DNA of 64,000 bases, taken from Pseudanabaena sp. M53BS1SP1A06MG. GTDB lineage: Bacteria > Cyanobacteriota > Cyanobacteriia > Pseudanabaenales > Pseudanabaenaceae. Shown here piece after piece: positions 1 to 8,661 of the stretch. The position numbers and the translations under genes were made by a program. Numbering within the stretch: position 1 is the first letter of the stretch; each line of letters opens with the position of its first letter. Under the pieces are notes generated by a model, which was given only the letters and a program-made list of their open reading frames with translations, searched no databases and was not told where the DNA came from. The stretch spans positions 60,938-124,937 of the forward strand of contig JADBWH010000032.1 of assembly GCA_020404105.1 (NCBI GenBank), in the 5' to 3' direction.

Positions 1-1414
1 GTCGTACAGGCTTTTGAAGTGGATACTCATGATCATGAACACTAAACATATTTGGATTTTTTAAGATGCCAAGCTTTTCGCCGATTTCTATTGCTATAGC
101 TGCATCTTCTTCTGTCCAATCTTTTACATTAAAATATATTGCATCTTCAGATCGGATTTCATTATCAAATCCCGGTTCAGTAGCTATTCCGACAATATGT
201 TGAGCATCAGGAAACTTAAGTTTCACACCAGCGCAGCAAGCCTCTAATACATATCTACGAGATACTCGATATTGCTCATAAGTCATCTCAGATTGCGGAA
301 GCGTTAGAAAAACGTAATATGGTTCTTGGGGAGAGAAAGGGAACATATAACGTGTTGCACGCATATGTTTTGGCGCGGAATCGATTAGTCCACGCAGTCC
401 TGCCGAGAGGCTTCGCCTATGAAAACGTGGTTCTCGTGCTAAAAATCGGAGAAGAGGTTCCGTTCCTTTGACACTAGGAGCAGTAGTGAAATACTGGGTA
501 TCTTCCATTACATGCTTGCTAAATACTTCAATCAATCCATCCCAGACATAGCTGACTCTATCAGCCGCTATCTGAGCTTTTCTTTCAGGGCTTTGCTTAA
601 AGTCCTCCCAATGACCTTCCTCAAAAACAAGATTCTGTATTTTCTTTTCACAACTAATTGGAATAACAAAATCATGCTCACCATTCTCCTCATTTATATT
701 TTTGAGATAGTAAGCTAGTAAATCTTCTTCTCCTGCGGCAATTACAACTGCATCAGATCTAAGGAGGCGCTCTTTTTTAGTTAAATAGGAAACGAAATCT
801 GAAATAGTATCTACTGTACCTAAAACAATATCTAAAGATGTGTCCCCAAAAACATGTACAAATGTACGACTTGGATCAATATCTCCAATAAACAACGGAA
901 AACCTCCATAGTCATTTACATAATGAGCGTTACCTTTAATAGAAGTATTAATCATGAGACTACCACTACCACCAAGTTCCTGCTGACAACGCTTAGAGTT
1001 ATCATGTGCAACAACAATTAGATGAAATTTTGCCTTTGACAAATCGGGTATATCTATAGGAAAAGGTATAGTACATGAGCGATCTAAGAAAAGACGTGTT
1101 TGGCTTTGCTTAATCCATCTTTCAGCACCCCACACTTGATCTGCGGATTTTTGTATTGCTCTTTTAAACCATCGATTCCAATCAAGATCAAGTCGATCAG
1201 TATGTGGAAATTGACAATCTTTATCTGAGAAAATAATGATGTGATTCTCGAAAATTACTAGTAGATCACATACTTCTTTCCCATCAGTTCTTCCACCTGA
1301 AATTTGATCTCTATATACTCCTGAATAGCTCCAAAGCGATAAAAATGTCCGATCACAAAGAACCTTTAAGTATCGTTCAGATTCAGTAACACCGTCTGCG
1401 CGTTTGATAGACAT
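1..1414 (-). CDS. Unknown protein with a nuclease-like motif, 3' end cut by window edge
   Basis: An open frame starts at ATG 1414 (MSIKRADGVTESERYL) and runs without a stop to the left edge, giving about 470 visible residues. I do not recognise the family. Near residues 46-67 a hydrophobic strand pair carries E47, D50 and then the sequence IIIFSDKDC, a spacing that resembles the acidic/lysine core of PD-(D/E)XK nuclease folds. This is a visual resemblance only. No signal peptide or membrane segment is seen. It lies downstream of, and in the same direction as, the MazF-type toxin, with about 90 bases between them. I saw no HIP1 octamer in it, unlike most genes here, which would fit recent acquisition. 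It could be a stand-alone defence or repair nuclease, or something unrelated. Confidence 0.75.
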   Translation of the reverse strand, partial: MSIKRADGVTESERYLKVLCDRTFLSLWSYSGVYRDQISGGRTDGKEVCDLLVIFENHIIIFSDKDCQFPHTDRLDLDWNRWFKRAIQKSADQVWGAERWIKQSQTRLFLDRSCTIPFPIDIPDLSKAKFHLIVVAHDNSKRCQQELGGSGSLMINTSIKGNAHYVNDYGGFPLFIGDIDPSRTFVHVFGDTSLDIVLGTVDTISDFVSYLTKKERLLRSDAVVIAAGEEDLLAYYLKNINEENGEHDFVIPISCEKKIQNLVFEEGHWEDFKQSPERKAQIAADRVSYVWDGLIEVFSKHVMEDTQYFTTAPSVKGTEPLLRFLAREPRFHRRSLSAGLRGLIDSAPKHMRATRYMFPFSPQEPYYVFLTLPQSEMTYEQYRVSRRYVLEACCAGVKLKFPDAQHIVGIATEPGFDNEIRSEDAIYFNVKDWTEEDAAIAIEIGEKLGILKNPNMFSVHDHEYPLQKPVR

Positions 1415-1504
1415 AAATAAATTTGGATATTTACAAGTTTAAAAAAGTGGCTATTATTTACTTCTCCTCTTAGCTTGGATAAGAATCAGAGAACATTATA
1501 AATT

Positions 1505-1852
1505 TCATAAGCCCAGACAATATTTAACCGTTGTCTCTAACTCTTCCATTTTTTCTGGAGAGAGCATTCCTACTGGCTGATCTAAAAATCGTGAAGCATC
1601 AAGCGATCGCAGTTGAAAGCACAAAAATACAGTTTCCATAGGCAATCCACTTTCTGATGGAGAAACTCTAACATTGGTAGGATAGTCTCTCGTAATATTT
1701 GCTCCTTTCGTTCCTACAACAACAGTCACGACAAGAGGAAGACGATTAATATCATCAATGGAAAGAACTAAAACAGGTCTTGTGCCACTTTGCTCTCTGC
1801 CAGCAGTCGGATTGAGATTTACAAAATAGATTTGCGATCGCAATATAGCCAT
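1505..1852 (-). CDS. MazF/PemK-family type II toxin
   Basis: The 115-residue product starts MAILRSQIYFVNLNPTAGRE and contains the PemK/MazF hallmarks: an N-terminal strand ending in G-R-E-Q-S-G-T-R-P-V-L-V-L, then a central V-V-V-G-T segment and a C-terminal region with the LRSLD-like motif. Members of this family are ribosome-independent mRNA endonucleases neutralised by a small co-transcribed antitoxin. The ATG lies 3 bases after the stop of the upstream antitoxin gene (1856-2068), the usual antitoxin-toxin order with translational coupling. The length is normal and no lesion is seen, so the toxin is probably functional. The cellular RNA target cannot be told from sequence. Confidence 0.9.
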   Translation of the reverse strand: MAILRSQIYFVNLNPTAGREQSGTRPVLVLSIDDINRLPLVVTVVVGTKGANITRDYPTNVRVSPSESGLPMETVFLCFQLRSLDASRFLDQPVGMLSPEKMEELETTVKYCLGL

Positions 1853-1855
1853 ATT

Positions 1856-2068
1856 TCAAAGCCCATCAAAATCTGTAACAGCAAACTCTTGCTGAATCTG
1901 AGAAAGCTCAGCTTGAATTTGCGGATCTTGTGCCATTGCCACTAGTTCATTTCTAATCCTAATTTGATGCGCTATATGCTCCAAAAGCCACAATTGCTCA
2001 GCTAGATTGAGAGCATCTATAGATTTAGCAATAATCTTCAGTTCACTTGACCTTTCTCTAGTTAGCAT
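1856..2068 (-). CDS. Antitoxin partner of the MazF-type toxin
   Basis: This 70-residue protein (MLTRERSSELKIIAKSIDAL) is mostly predicted helix, with a leucine-rich segment LNLAEQLWLLEHIAHQI and an acidic C-terminus ending in D-F-D-G-L. It immediately precedes the toxin gene, separated by 3 bases, and by position is the cognate antitoxin. It lacks an obvious AbrB/MazE or ribbon-helix-helix motif. It belongs instead to the short helical antitoxin-like proteins often found beside cyanobacterial PemK toxins. The role is inferred from context and size. The acidic tail could be the part that occupies the toxin active site. Confidence 0.8.
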   Translation of the reverse strand: MLTRERSSELKIIAKSIDALNLAEQLWLLEHIAHQIRIRNELVAMAQDPQIQAELSQIQQEFAVTDFDGL

Positions 2069-2124
2069 ATTTTTTATCCTTGCTCTATAAGATTTTCGAT
2101 AAACTTAGAATTTAGTAGACGAAT

Positions 2125-2346
2125 CTAATGATCTAGCTCCGCTAAAAAGTCATCAACAGAACCACTCTTAAATTTATCTTCCATAAATTCTTGCCTTACT
2201 TCTTGTACTTCCTGCACAATTTGATGACGTTGACGCAGTTTCAAGCGATTATGCAATACATCTAATAACGCTAACTGATCATCTAAAGACAAAGACTCGA
2301 TCGCATTTAATGCTTCTTGAAAACCTGATATTTGTTGAGAGAGCAT
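2125..2346 (-). CDS. Second antitoxin-like small protein (paralogue of 1856-2068)
   Basis: The 73-residue product (MLSQQISGFQEALNAIESLS) has the same plan as the next gene downstream: a helix with the pattern A-x-x-x-I-x-x-L-x-L-x-D-Q-L-x-L-L followed by a charged helix and an acidic end (DDFLAELDH). The two are probably distant duplicates. No toxin gene directly follows this one, so it is either an orphan antitoxin or part of a three-gene module with the pair downstream. It starts 72 bases after the end of nrdJ on the same strand. The function is inferred only from similarity to its neighbour and from context. Confidence 0.65.
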   Translation of the reverse strand: MLSQQISGFQEALNAIESLSLDDQLALLDVLHNRLKLRQRHQIVQEVQEVRQEFMEDKFKSGSVDDFLAELDH

Positions 2347-2418
2347 ATAAGCGTTTACTACAAGTTTTGATCGCTATTGTAGCAACACCTATATGCCCTA
2401 TATGTCATTTGCTGCGAT

Positions 2419-4638
2419 CTATGGCTTCTGTTCAGGGAACATACACTTATCCGAATCGCAACCCGCAGGTCCCGCCTCCATCAACTCACCCGAATCATAA
2501 CGCAACAAACTTGCGTAAAAATCATCAGACTTGCGACGTTCTAGCACCTCAGCACTGAGCTTCTCATAGGTAGCCTTATCGATTGGCTCAAAGGGCAAAC
2601 GAGGGAAGGTTTGTAGGTCATCAAAACGTGCCAATAGCGCCGCCGAGATATAACCCTCATCATCACGAATCGCTTCGTAAATCTTCTTCCCTAAAGGCTC
2701 GATTTCATGCTCCCGTAACTCCAAGGTTGCGGAAGTATTATGACGGGTGTAATGCTTCTGCACCTGCATATAGAAATCAAACTGCGCCATCACATCAAAC
2801 TTACTGATGTCTACCTTATCCGCACCGTCAAGGTCAGCCCAAGACACGCTCACAGGAATCTCCACCAGCCATTCCGTACATCTCGGATCGAAGGGATCAT
2901 TCAGCAATTGTCCATTCTCATCCTTATCCGATTGCGAAGGAATGATGCTATAGCCATAGTCCATACAAGCCCGCGCCACAGGATCTTCCTTACGGAAAGT
3001 AATCCGACGGATAAAACGCTGTGCCTTCGGTGGATGCCATCCAGGGGAAGCACCAGTAAGCAGAGACTTGGTATTGTGCGACTTCAGCGCACCTTGCCAA
3101 TACCATGAGTCGTCATCATCAATTCCTGATACCGCAAAGTCATAGCTGTAGTCGGGAGTAGTTTCAAACTCTATGCTAGTGACGCGATAGGGATGGAATG
3201 CAAATTGGCGTTTAGGTTCTGGTAATGGACGTAGCTGACATTTACGGCTGTGGGTATTGAGATATGCTAAGGATTCAGGTTGTGACAACATCCGACTGAG
3301 GGATAAGCCCCACATATCCTTTTGACCTTGGAAGTTCTCACCTTGAGTATTATGGAAAATGCTAAAGCACAAACCAACAGCTTCACCAACCTGTTGCAGG
3401 TTGCGAATAAAGGCTTCGCTCGATGAATCAATAGAAAGATCTCCTTTTACCCGAACGCATCCATCGGTATCAATCAAGCCACAGAAGAAGGCAAGAATTG
3501 TCTCACGGGAAGATTTGCGAATTGCGAGAGGAATCCGATCTAGATCCTTACTGCTGCCTTTCTCCAACTGATTCAATTTCAGCCAATCAAACAACTGTCC
3601 AGAAGCAAAGGTTAATTCGCCTCTTGTGCCGCCATTGCGAGGATCATGGCTGATTTTGCCTACGAGTCCAAACTGATTTTGGGCGATCGCTTGCAAACGC
3701 TCTACCAAATCTAGCTCTTTCTCATTGAAAGCAAATCGTACCCGATCTTTGCTTTCACTCATAGCGCCATCGCCAAACAAGCAACCTAAGAAATAACCCA
3801 ATTCTGGATTTAATGTAGTTGGTGTTGAGATTTCCGCAGTCAGCACACCACGACTATGCCCTAAAAGTTCTTTACGACCTTCGCGAGTATATTGAGCAGA
3901 ATTGAGGCTGAGCAATAGAGCATCTTCTGTATGACGGTATTCACCAAGGGAATAGTCAATGTCCATACCAAGTTCTAGGTGATCGGCTCTCACCCATTGA
4001 TTGGCGATCGCAAGGCGATGATTAGGAGTCATCCGCAAGACACGACCATTTGCAAGAGTGACACGCACTAGGTTGAGAGGCTGATTAGCGATCGCTGTAT
4101 CCGCAGCAATGCCATTCCGCACACTCAAATCTAAACCTTTGCTCTCACCACTACCCGCTTCGACAATTTCATCGGCATAGAGCAAACCTTGATCAAAAAT
4201 GCGTAAAGCAGTGCGATCGAGGCATCCCGCAGGTTGAGTTGTTGTGCAACGATTCGGGCGGCGTAAGCCATGCGCGTCACAATATTCCCAAACTGTCTGA
4301 TGCACAATTTCACGCCAGCGATTGAGATAATCAGCTTCCTTCTCTTTGAAGTCTAGCCCCTGCACGGTATCAGGACGACCTGCTTCCCACCAGCGCAGCC
4401 ATTCCACACCAAAGGCATGAACGAAGAAGTCAAATAATCCTGTGAAGGATACACCCACAATTGGGTCGATTTCACGACTGTATTGATAGCGTTCTTCATT
4501 GAAGCGATGATTGAGCAAAGCCGCGACAGATAAAGCACCTGCCTTAAAGGCTTCTTCCTGTTCTTTCTCATTGCGAGGATTGAGTTGATTGAGATGTACC
4601 TCCGATAGATTACAGTGAAAATCAGCACCGAGAATTTC
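2419..4638 (-). CDS. nrdJ: Class II ribonucleotide reductase NrdJ, exon 2 (contains intein 2)
   Basis: This is the 3' part of the adenosylcobalamin-dependent ribonucleoside-triphosphate reductase gene. Exon 2 starts at base 4638 directly after the group I intron with E-I-L-G-A-D-F-H-C-N-L-S-E-V-H-L-N-Q. The open frame has no ATG until 4518, so the true protein begins in exon 1. After the conserved stretch TTTQPAG a 384-residue intein interrupts the frame (3073-4224), and the host protein resumes with TKSLLTGASPGWHPP. The C-terminus carries the redox cysteine pair C-D-S-D-K-C used to re-reduce the active site. The enzyme makes dNTPs without needing oxygen. The reading phase across the intron is exact (GGT then GAA). 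Confidence 0.93.
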   Translation of the reverse strand, partial: EILGADFHCNLSEVHLNQLNPRNEKEQEEAFKAGALSVAALLNHRFNEERYQYSREIDPIVGVSFTGLFDFFVHAFGVEWLRWWEAGRPDTVQGLDFKEKEADYLNRWREIVHQTVWEYCDAHGLRRPNRCTTTQPAGCLDRTALRIFDQGLLYADEIVEAGSGESKGLDLSVRNGIAADTAIANQPLNLVRVTLANGRVLRMTPNHRLAIANQWVRADHLELGMDIDYSLGEYRHTEDALLLSLNSAQYTREGRKELLGHSRGVLTAEISTPTTLNPELGYFLGCLFGDGAMSESKDRVRFAFNEKELDLVERLQAIAQNQFGLVGKISHDPRNGGTRGELTFASGQLFDWLKLNQLEKGSSKDLDRIPLAIRKSSRETILAFFCGLIDTDGCVRVKGDLSIDSSSEAFIRNLQQVGEAVGLCFSIFHNTQGENFQGQKDMWGLSLSRMLSQPESLAYLNTHSRKCQLRPLPEPKRQFAFHPYRVTSIEFETTPDYSYDFAVSGIDDDDSWYWQGALKSHNTKSLLTGASPGWHPPKAQRFIRRITFRKEDPVARACMDYGYSIIPSQSDKDENGQLLNDPFDPRCTEWLVEIPVSVSWADLDGADKVDISKFDVMAQFDFYMQVQKHYTRHNTSATLELREHEIEPLGKKIYEAIRDDEGYISAALLARFDDLQTFPRLPFEPIDKATYEKLSAEVLERRKSDDFYASLLRYDSGELMEAGPAGCDSDKCMFPEQKP
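3073..4224 (-). mobile_element. Intein 2 in NrdJ, LAGLIDADG homing type (384 aa)
   Basis: The intein begins with Cys (CLDRTALRIFDQGLLYADEI) after extein glycine in QPAG, and ends with the typical His-Asn (LKSHN) before extein Thr. These are the nucleophiles of protein splicing, with Thr as the +1 residue. Block B appears as the MTPNHRLAI segment. The centre holds two dodecapeptide motifs, YFLGCLFGDGA and FFCGLIDTDGC, of a LAGLIDADG homing endonuclease, both keeping the acidic residue. It sits in the conserved TTTQPAG/TKSLL phosphate-binding region of the reductase, a typical site for inteins to occupy. It looks intact for splicing. Confidence 0.93.
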
Positions 4639-5816
4639 CAGTATTTTTATTGTTTTGTTATCCTAGAGGCTCTTTATCCTCTAGTTCTAACGCTTCATAA
4701 TTCGCGTTAGCTCCGAGTACCTTTTCTACCAAAGAACGAAAATAGTAAAGGATCTCTTTACGGCTAGTTTGTTTACCTAACAAGGCTTTGCTAAGAGTTC
4801 TCTCATCTTGAATATCAAATTGATTACGGACTTGTTCGTAGAAAGTTTCAAGAACAGGCTTAATCTTATTGAGCTTACAGGTCATTATCTCTATTGGATA
4901 AGTCTCTGCAAACTTAAGGGCGATCGCCTGTATTACCTGAGCATTTTCAGAGAATGTCTTTGAGCGAGTAGCGTTTACAGAACATTTGTATGAACAATAT
5001 GTTTGAGGATTATTCTTGCGAAATAAAACTTCAAAACTCTTCTTACAGTATGCACAGGTCGTAAAGACTTGATAATAGCGTTGAAGATTGTATTGTTTTA
5101 GACTTTCTGTTTGCAGTTGAACTTTTTCACTCTTTGCTCTAGAGTCTAACCACTTCTGACGATACTCAGCATCTTGCAATCTAGCCTTTGCTTTTTGGGC
5201 AATTTTTGCCTTTGTTGATTGGGATGCTTCTACACCGTAGCGTGGATTGTTTTGACCAGAGGTATCCATACCCAATCCATTTGCTATTTGTTTCCACTCT
5301 TGCTTGAGTTGCTCAAAAATAAATGGTGTGGGATGAATTAACTTTCGTAGGTCTTTCTCTTGAAGAACTTTAACATTCAGTCCATAGTCTTTCTCAAAAG
5401 TTAAGATTCGAGGTAAATCAGTCTCATAATTAAATCCACCTTTAATCTCTACATAGGAACCATCAGCTAATAGAAAATCAGGTTTATATGAGCCTCCCGT
5501 AGAAAGCGAAAACGTTTTGACCTCATATTGCCATTGGATTCCCATATAGTCGAGATATCGAGCGTAAATGTACTCTAAGGTCGATTTGAGATAATAGCCT
5601 TGATAGTAGCCGCAATAAGTTCTTCCGTTCATTAATAGCCCGACACTCGTGGAGGTTTCTATTCTAAAAAGATTATAGTGCAAACGCACTTTTCTTGTAG
5701 GTTCATCCTCTACTCTGTACGGTGCTGGAAGTGCTTTAGTTCTTCCAGTTACCACGGGATTAGCGTCTCAGCCTTCCCCGTTTTTGCCGGGTTTTTAACG
5801 TGAGGCAAAATTATCT
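4639..5816 (-). mobile_element. Group I intron in nrdJ with an embedded homing endonuclease gene
   Basis: The intron lies between host codons GGT and GAA in NPCG|EIL, one codon after the active-site cysteine. The splice sites fit group I rules. The last exon base is U, paired as a U.G wobble with G5806 in a P1 stem formed by exon bases 5824-5817 and intron bases 5806-5799 (7 pairs, one mismatch). Bases 5812-5807 (AAUUUU) can pair with the first six bases of exon 2 (P10). The intron ends in G4639. A P4-like pairing ACGGG/CCCGU follows, and a candidate P7 joins 5715-5711 with 4719-4715. Two perfect hairpins (4687-4710 and 4663-4684) would be P9-region stems. Group I introns in cyanobacterial reductase genes are known. 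Confidence 0.85.
4658..5632 (-). CDS. Intron-encoded homing endonuclease, PD-(D/E)XK-like
   Basis: The frame is open from GTG 5755, but the first 41 codons overlap the ribozyme core, so ATG 5632 (MNGRTYCGYYQGYYLKS) is preferred; no clear ribosome site decides it. From that ATG the protein has 324 residues. The N-terminal domain shows an E in LKSTLEYIYARYLDY, then KPDFLLADGSYVEIKGG, the D-x(n)-E-x-K signature of PD-(D/E)XK nucleases. A middle segment with NNPRYG and Lys/Ala-rich helices resembles NUMOD DNA-binding modules, and a CxxC...CxxxC zinc-binding-like cluster follows (CAYCKKSF, TYCSYKC). The gene lies in the P8 region, and its last codons also encode the candidate P7 strand and P9 hairpins. 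It stops 19 bases before the intron end. It presumably cuts intron-less nrdJ alleles. Confidence 0.85.
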   Translation of the reverse strand: MNGRTYCGYYQGYYLKSTLEYIYARYLDYMGIQWQYEVKTFSLSTGGSYKPDFLLADGSYVEIKGGFNYETDLPRILTFEKDYGLNVKVLQEKDLRKLIHPTPFIFEQLKQEWKQIANGLGMDTSGQNNPRYGVEASQSTKAKIAQKAKARLQDAEYRQKWLDSRAKSEKVQLQTESLKQYNLQRYYQVFTTCAYCKKSFEVLFRKNNPQTYCSYKCSVNATRSKTFSENAQVIQAIALKFAETYPIEIMTCKLNKIKPVLETFYEQVRNQFDIQDERTLSKALLGKQTSRKEILYYFRSLVEKVLGANANYEALELEDKEPLG

Positions 5817-8344
5817 ACCACACGGATTGAGTCCATAACGACTCATTCGATGCTCAAGCTCTAGTTCCAAATCATTCATCACTTTTTGCATAAGTTTTCT
5901 CTCATCTATTATTGGATTGGTTAGGAATTTGTGTGATGCTCTAGTAGAAGCTGCCGAAGATATTCCTTAGCTAAATCCCTAGACTGACTATAGAGTTCCA
6001 CAAATTTTTGTTTCTTGTCGGCAGTGTTTAATAGGTCAGCATTAGAACGGGCGATCGCCTCACCCGCCCATTGAATTGCACCTTCACCCGAATAGTATTG
6101 TTTGCGAACAGCATCCACGCATTCTTGTTCAGTCGGTTTGCGATGGAATACCCTTGTGTGGTTCGCCATACGAAGTGCATCACGCTCAGGATCGATGCGC
6201 CAGTTACCCGCTTCATCTTGCTGCCAGAGATTATCCTTTGCGACAGAACCAAGTGTATCTTCAGAGGAGAACTGGCGCATACCTGCTGAGTTGTGTGTGA
6301 GATAGCCATCGCAATAGAAACAATGGGCTTCTTCTACTTCAATGTCATAGGTCTGCACATAGTCTTGACTACCCAAACCTTTGACACTTACAGGAATATC
6401 CATACTGACATCAGATTCAGCAATATAGCGCTCATAATTGGAATTGCCCGAACGAGAGCCTTGGAAGCCCATATCACGCATTTCGCTGTAGGTATAGGCT
6501 TCTCGCATCATTTCACCAGCGATCGTAAATCCATACATCTTCAATCCTTGACGAATTTCGCCCTTGACTGAATGTTGAGCAATGAGAGCGTTATATCGTT
6601 CCTTTAGTGCAGGGATAGTGAGGTTATATTTTGCTTGCCAGTTTTGCTCTTTAGGTCTGGTAATAACGATTCTGCCAGCAATCCCAAGACTCGAAAGAAC
6701 TGCACTTACCTGTCTAACAAATTGACGGTAAACAGAGGTTACTAGATGCGGTGGACGATTATCGACTGCACCATCACTATCCATTAATCCTGCAAGATAA
6801 GCAGAACGAATATCTGTAGATCCTTGCAAGATGAAAGATGGAACTTCTAAAACAGTGTTTGGTTGTTTAATATGCTTATAGAAGTATTCAGCTAAACGAA
6901 TTGAAGAACAGACTGTTTTAGCGGTGTTCTCACCATTGACAATTCCGTGAGTAGCTGTCAAGCCAAACATTGCCAGAGCTTGATCCAGTTTGCTCTGAAG
7001 CTTTTGGCAAAGCTCGGGCTGGGTAGCATTCATAGCCCACTCTACCCGTCCATAGGGCTTGGCATGTTTATTTCGCCCTAAAGCTACATAGCCATCACCA
7101 TGCGTAAAACCAATCAACCAAGCAACTTCAGGAGTTAACGCGGGAATAGTAATAGACTTAGCAGTGCGACTATGACTAGGACGTTGCTCAGTATCGTCTG
7201 CTGGTAAATGGGTAACTGTTCCCGAAAGAATTTGAATACTGTGCATGAGGCGATCGCCTTCTTCAAGTGCCGCCACATATTTCCAACGAATGCTCCCTTT
7301 AGCATCAGCCAAAACGGCTACACGATGATTAATTGTTGCTCTAGGGAGAGTAGCATTGGTTTCAATTTCTTGAACTTCTTGCATTCCCTGATCAAATTTA
7401 TTCAGGACTTTCCGAAATCCTAAAGGAGTCTGAACCAAGTCGCCAATTTGTACATCCTTAATCGCAACTAAGCCTTTAGATGTATGCACAAGGGCATCTT
7501 CAGGAAGACAACGCCTAATATTGCCAGCCACGATGCAAACTGCGGCTTCATCGATGAGGATGCAGCACTCGACTGAGGTGAGTTGACGACCGATCGCCTT
7601 GTTTAAAATATTGGCACAGCGATCGTAAAGCGTAGGCAACTTGACAGGATTTGCCATACCACCAAAACCCTTGAGGGCTTCACCACTGGGGCGCACATCA
7701 CTGATATCAACAGTGATTTGGACGGGATTGGATGCATCAAACTTCTCGTCGCTCGATAGCTCTAGTAGAGACTGGTAGGACTTGACCCAACCTTGACGAC
7801 TATCGCCCACATGGAATTTAACGGCATTGTTGGCATAGTCAAACTCAACTTCGGTGTTGTGGCGACGATGCTCGACAGGAGTTGCCCCGATCGCACCGAC
7901 CACATTTACTTGCAACTGGTTACGAATTACGGGCAGTTGGCAGATGTACTGCGGCTCTAATACGCCACCCGTGCCAGAGCCTTGCATAGCGAGATCCATC
8001 ATCAAGCCAAAGGCTCGCCAGTCAATCACATTAGTGCTGGTGCAATTGTAAGAGCCTGAAAAGTTTTCGGGGCGATCAACCCATTCAGTGCCACCGACCC
8101 ACAACCAACGCCCAGAGGTGAGCGACTTAAGCTGCTTTTGCATCTTGTCGATCAGATCAGCTTGTTCTGAGGTGAGTTTACCGAGTTTTTTTAAACCTGT
8201 AAGTGTGCGATCGCATACCTCCGCCCAACTTTCTCGCTTGTTATTATACTTGCGGCTATAAGTCCTGAAAAATACAGGATAAGCAGCAGGAGCGCTTTCG
8301 GGGAATCGAACCTCTTTGAGGATTCGTGTGAGTTCTTGCACCAT
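5817..8344 (-). CDS. nrdJ: Class II ribonucleotide reductase NrdJ, exon 1 (contains intein 1 and a frameshift)
   Basis: The gene starts at ATG 8344 (MVQELTRILKEVRFPESAPA). The first 278 residues are reductase sequence, with GRWLWVGGTEW, FSGSYNCTSTN and QGSGTGGVLEPQ. After VAGNIRR an intein interrupts (6290-7510), and the reductase resumes with SAGMRQFSSEDTLGS. The frame then ends at a TAA at 5921-5923 after EHHTNS. However, the next bases read on in a neighbouring frame as NPIIDERKLMQ and then LELEHRMSRYGLNPCG up to the intron at 5817. That is the expected reductase sequence leading to the active-site cysteine. So exon 1 appears to carry a one-base frameshift near 5895-5930. As it stands the protein would be truncated before the active site, unless this is a sequencing error or ribosomes shift frame. 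Confidence 0.9.
5895..5930 (-). other. Apparent frameshift in nrdJ exon 1
   Basis: Reading exon 1 downstream of intein 1, the frame stops at TAA 5921-5923. Conserved reductase sequence (ELEHRMSRYGLNPCG) continues in the frame that starts one base earlier. The two open frames overlap for several dozen bases, so a single-base deletion (or two-base insertion) in this interval would restore one continuous protein in phase with exon 2. There is no classical slippery heptamer. Confidence 0.7.
6290..7510 (-). mobile_element. Intein 1 in NrdJ, LAGLIDADG homing type (407 aa)
   Basis: The intein starts with Cys (CLPEDALVHTSKGLVAIKDV) right after the host sequence AGNIRR and ends with YLTHN before host Ser, the +1 nucleophile. 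Splicing block B is visible as ATINHRVAVL. Two LAGLIDADG-type motifs, WLIGFTHGDGYVA and YLAGLMDSDGAVD, lie in the central region, so the homing endonuclease domain is probably still intact. The C-terminal splicing block contains V-Q-T-Y-D-I-E-V-E-E-A-H-C-F-Y. It differs in sequence from intein 2, so the two invaded the gene independently or diverged long ago. Confidence 0.93.
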
Positions 8345-8661
8345 AAAGTAATTGTGCCTTTACAACGTTATAAGCATACAAGCTTAACGCAAAACAGGCT
8401 GAAATCACATTGTATTTAGTGTATTAATTGTAAAGATAAATAGCTACTACGCTATTAGTAGTTTTCAGCACAATCACTTAAACTAGTACAATCAAATTAC
8501 AATCAAAAATATAATCCAAATAATCTCAAAGCCTTTAACGGACGCGCAGCGTAGGTCAAAGGCTTTTAATATGCTTTCGCAACAAATTCCAATCATGCTA
8601 TGATGGAAAGCCTGCTAAAATATTGAACCGAATCACGCAGAAATTTTAGAGCCATAAACCC
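8345..8661. other. Divergent intergenic region nrdJ / rpsP
   Basis: This 317-base AT-rich spacer separates the divergent nrdJ and rpsP genes and must hold both promoters. It contains an imperfect hairpin at 8528-8566 (AAAGCCTTTAACG ... GGTCAAAGGCTTT with a GC-rich centre). The hairpin may be an attenuator-like element before rpsP or a decayed palindromic repeat. I saw no convincing cobalamin riboswitch upstream of nrdJ and no small gene. Confidence 0.5.

Noticed and set aside
5633..5755. N-terminal 41 residues of the intron endonuclease from GTG 5755
   Set aside because: This stretch overlaps the intron core (P7 first strand at 5715-5711) and shows no domain; the ATG at 5632 starts just before the nuclease domain.
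8280..8310. GGGGAATCGAACC string resembling a tRNA T-arm
   Set aside because: It lies inside the conserved N-terminal coding region of nrdJ and no tRNA cloverleaf can be built around it.
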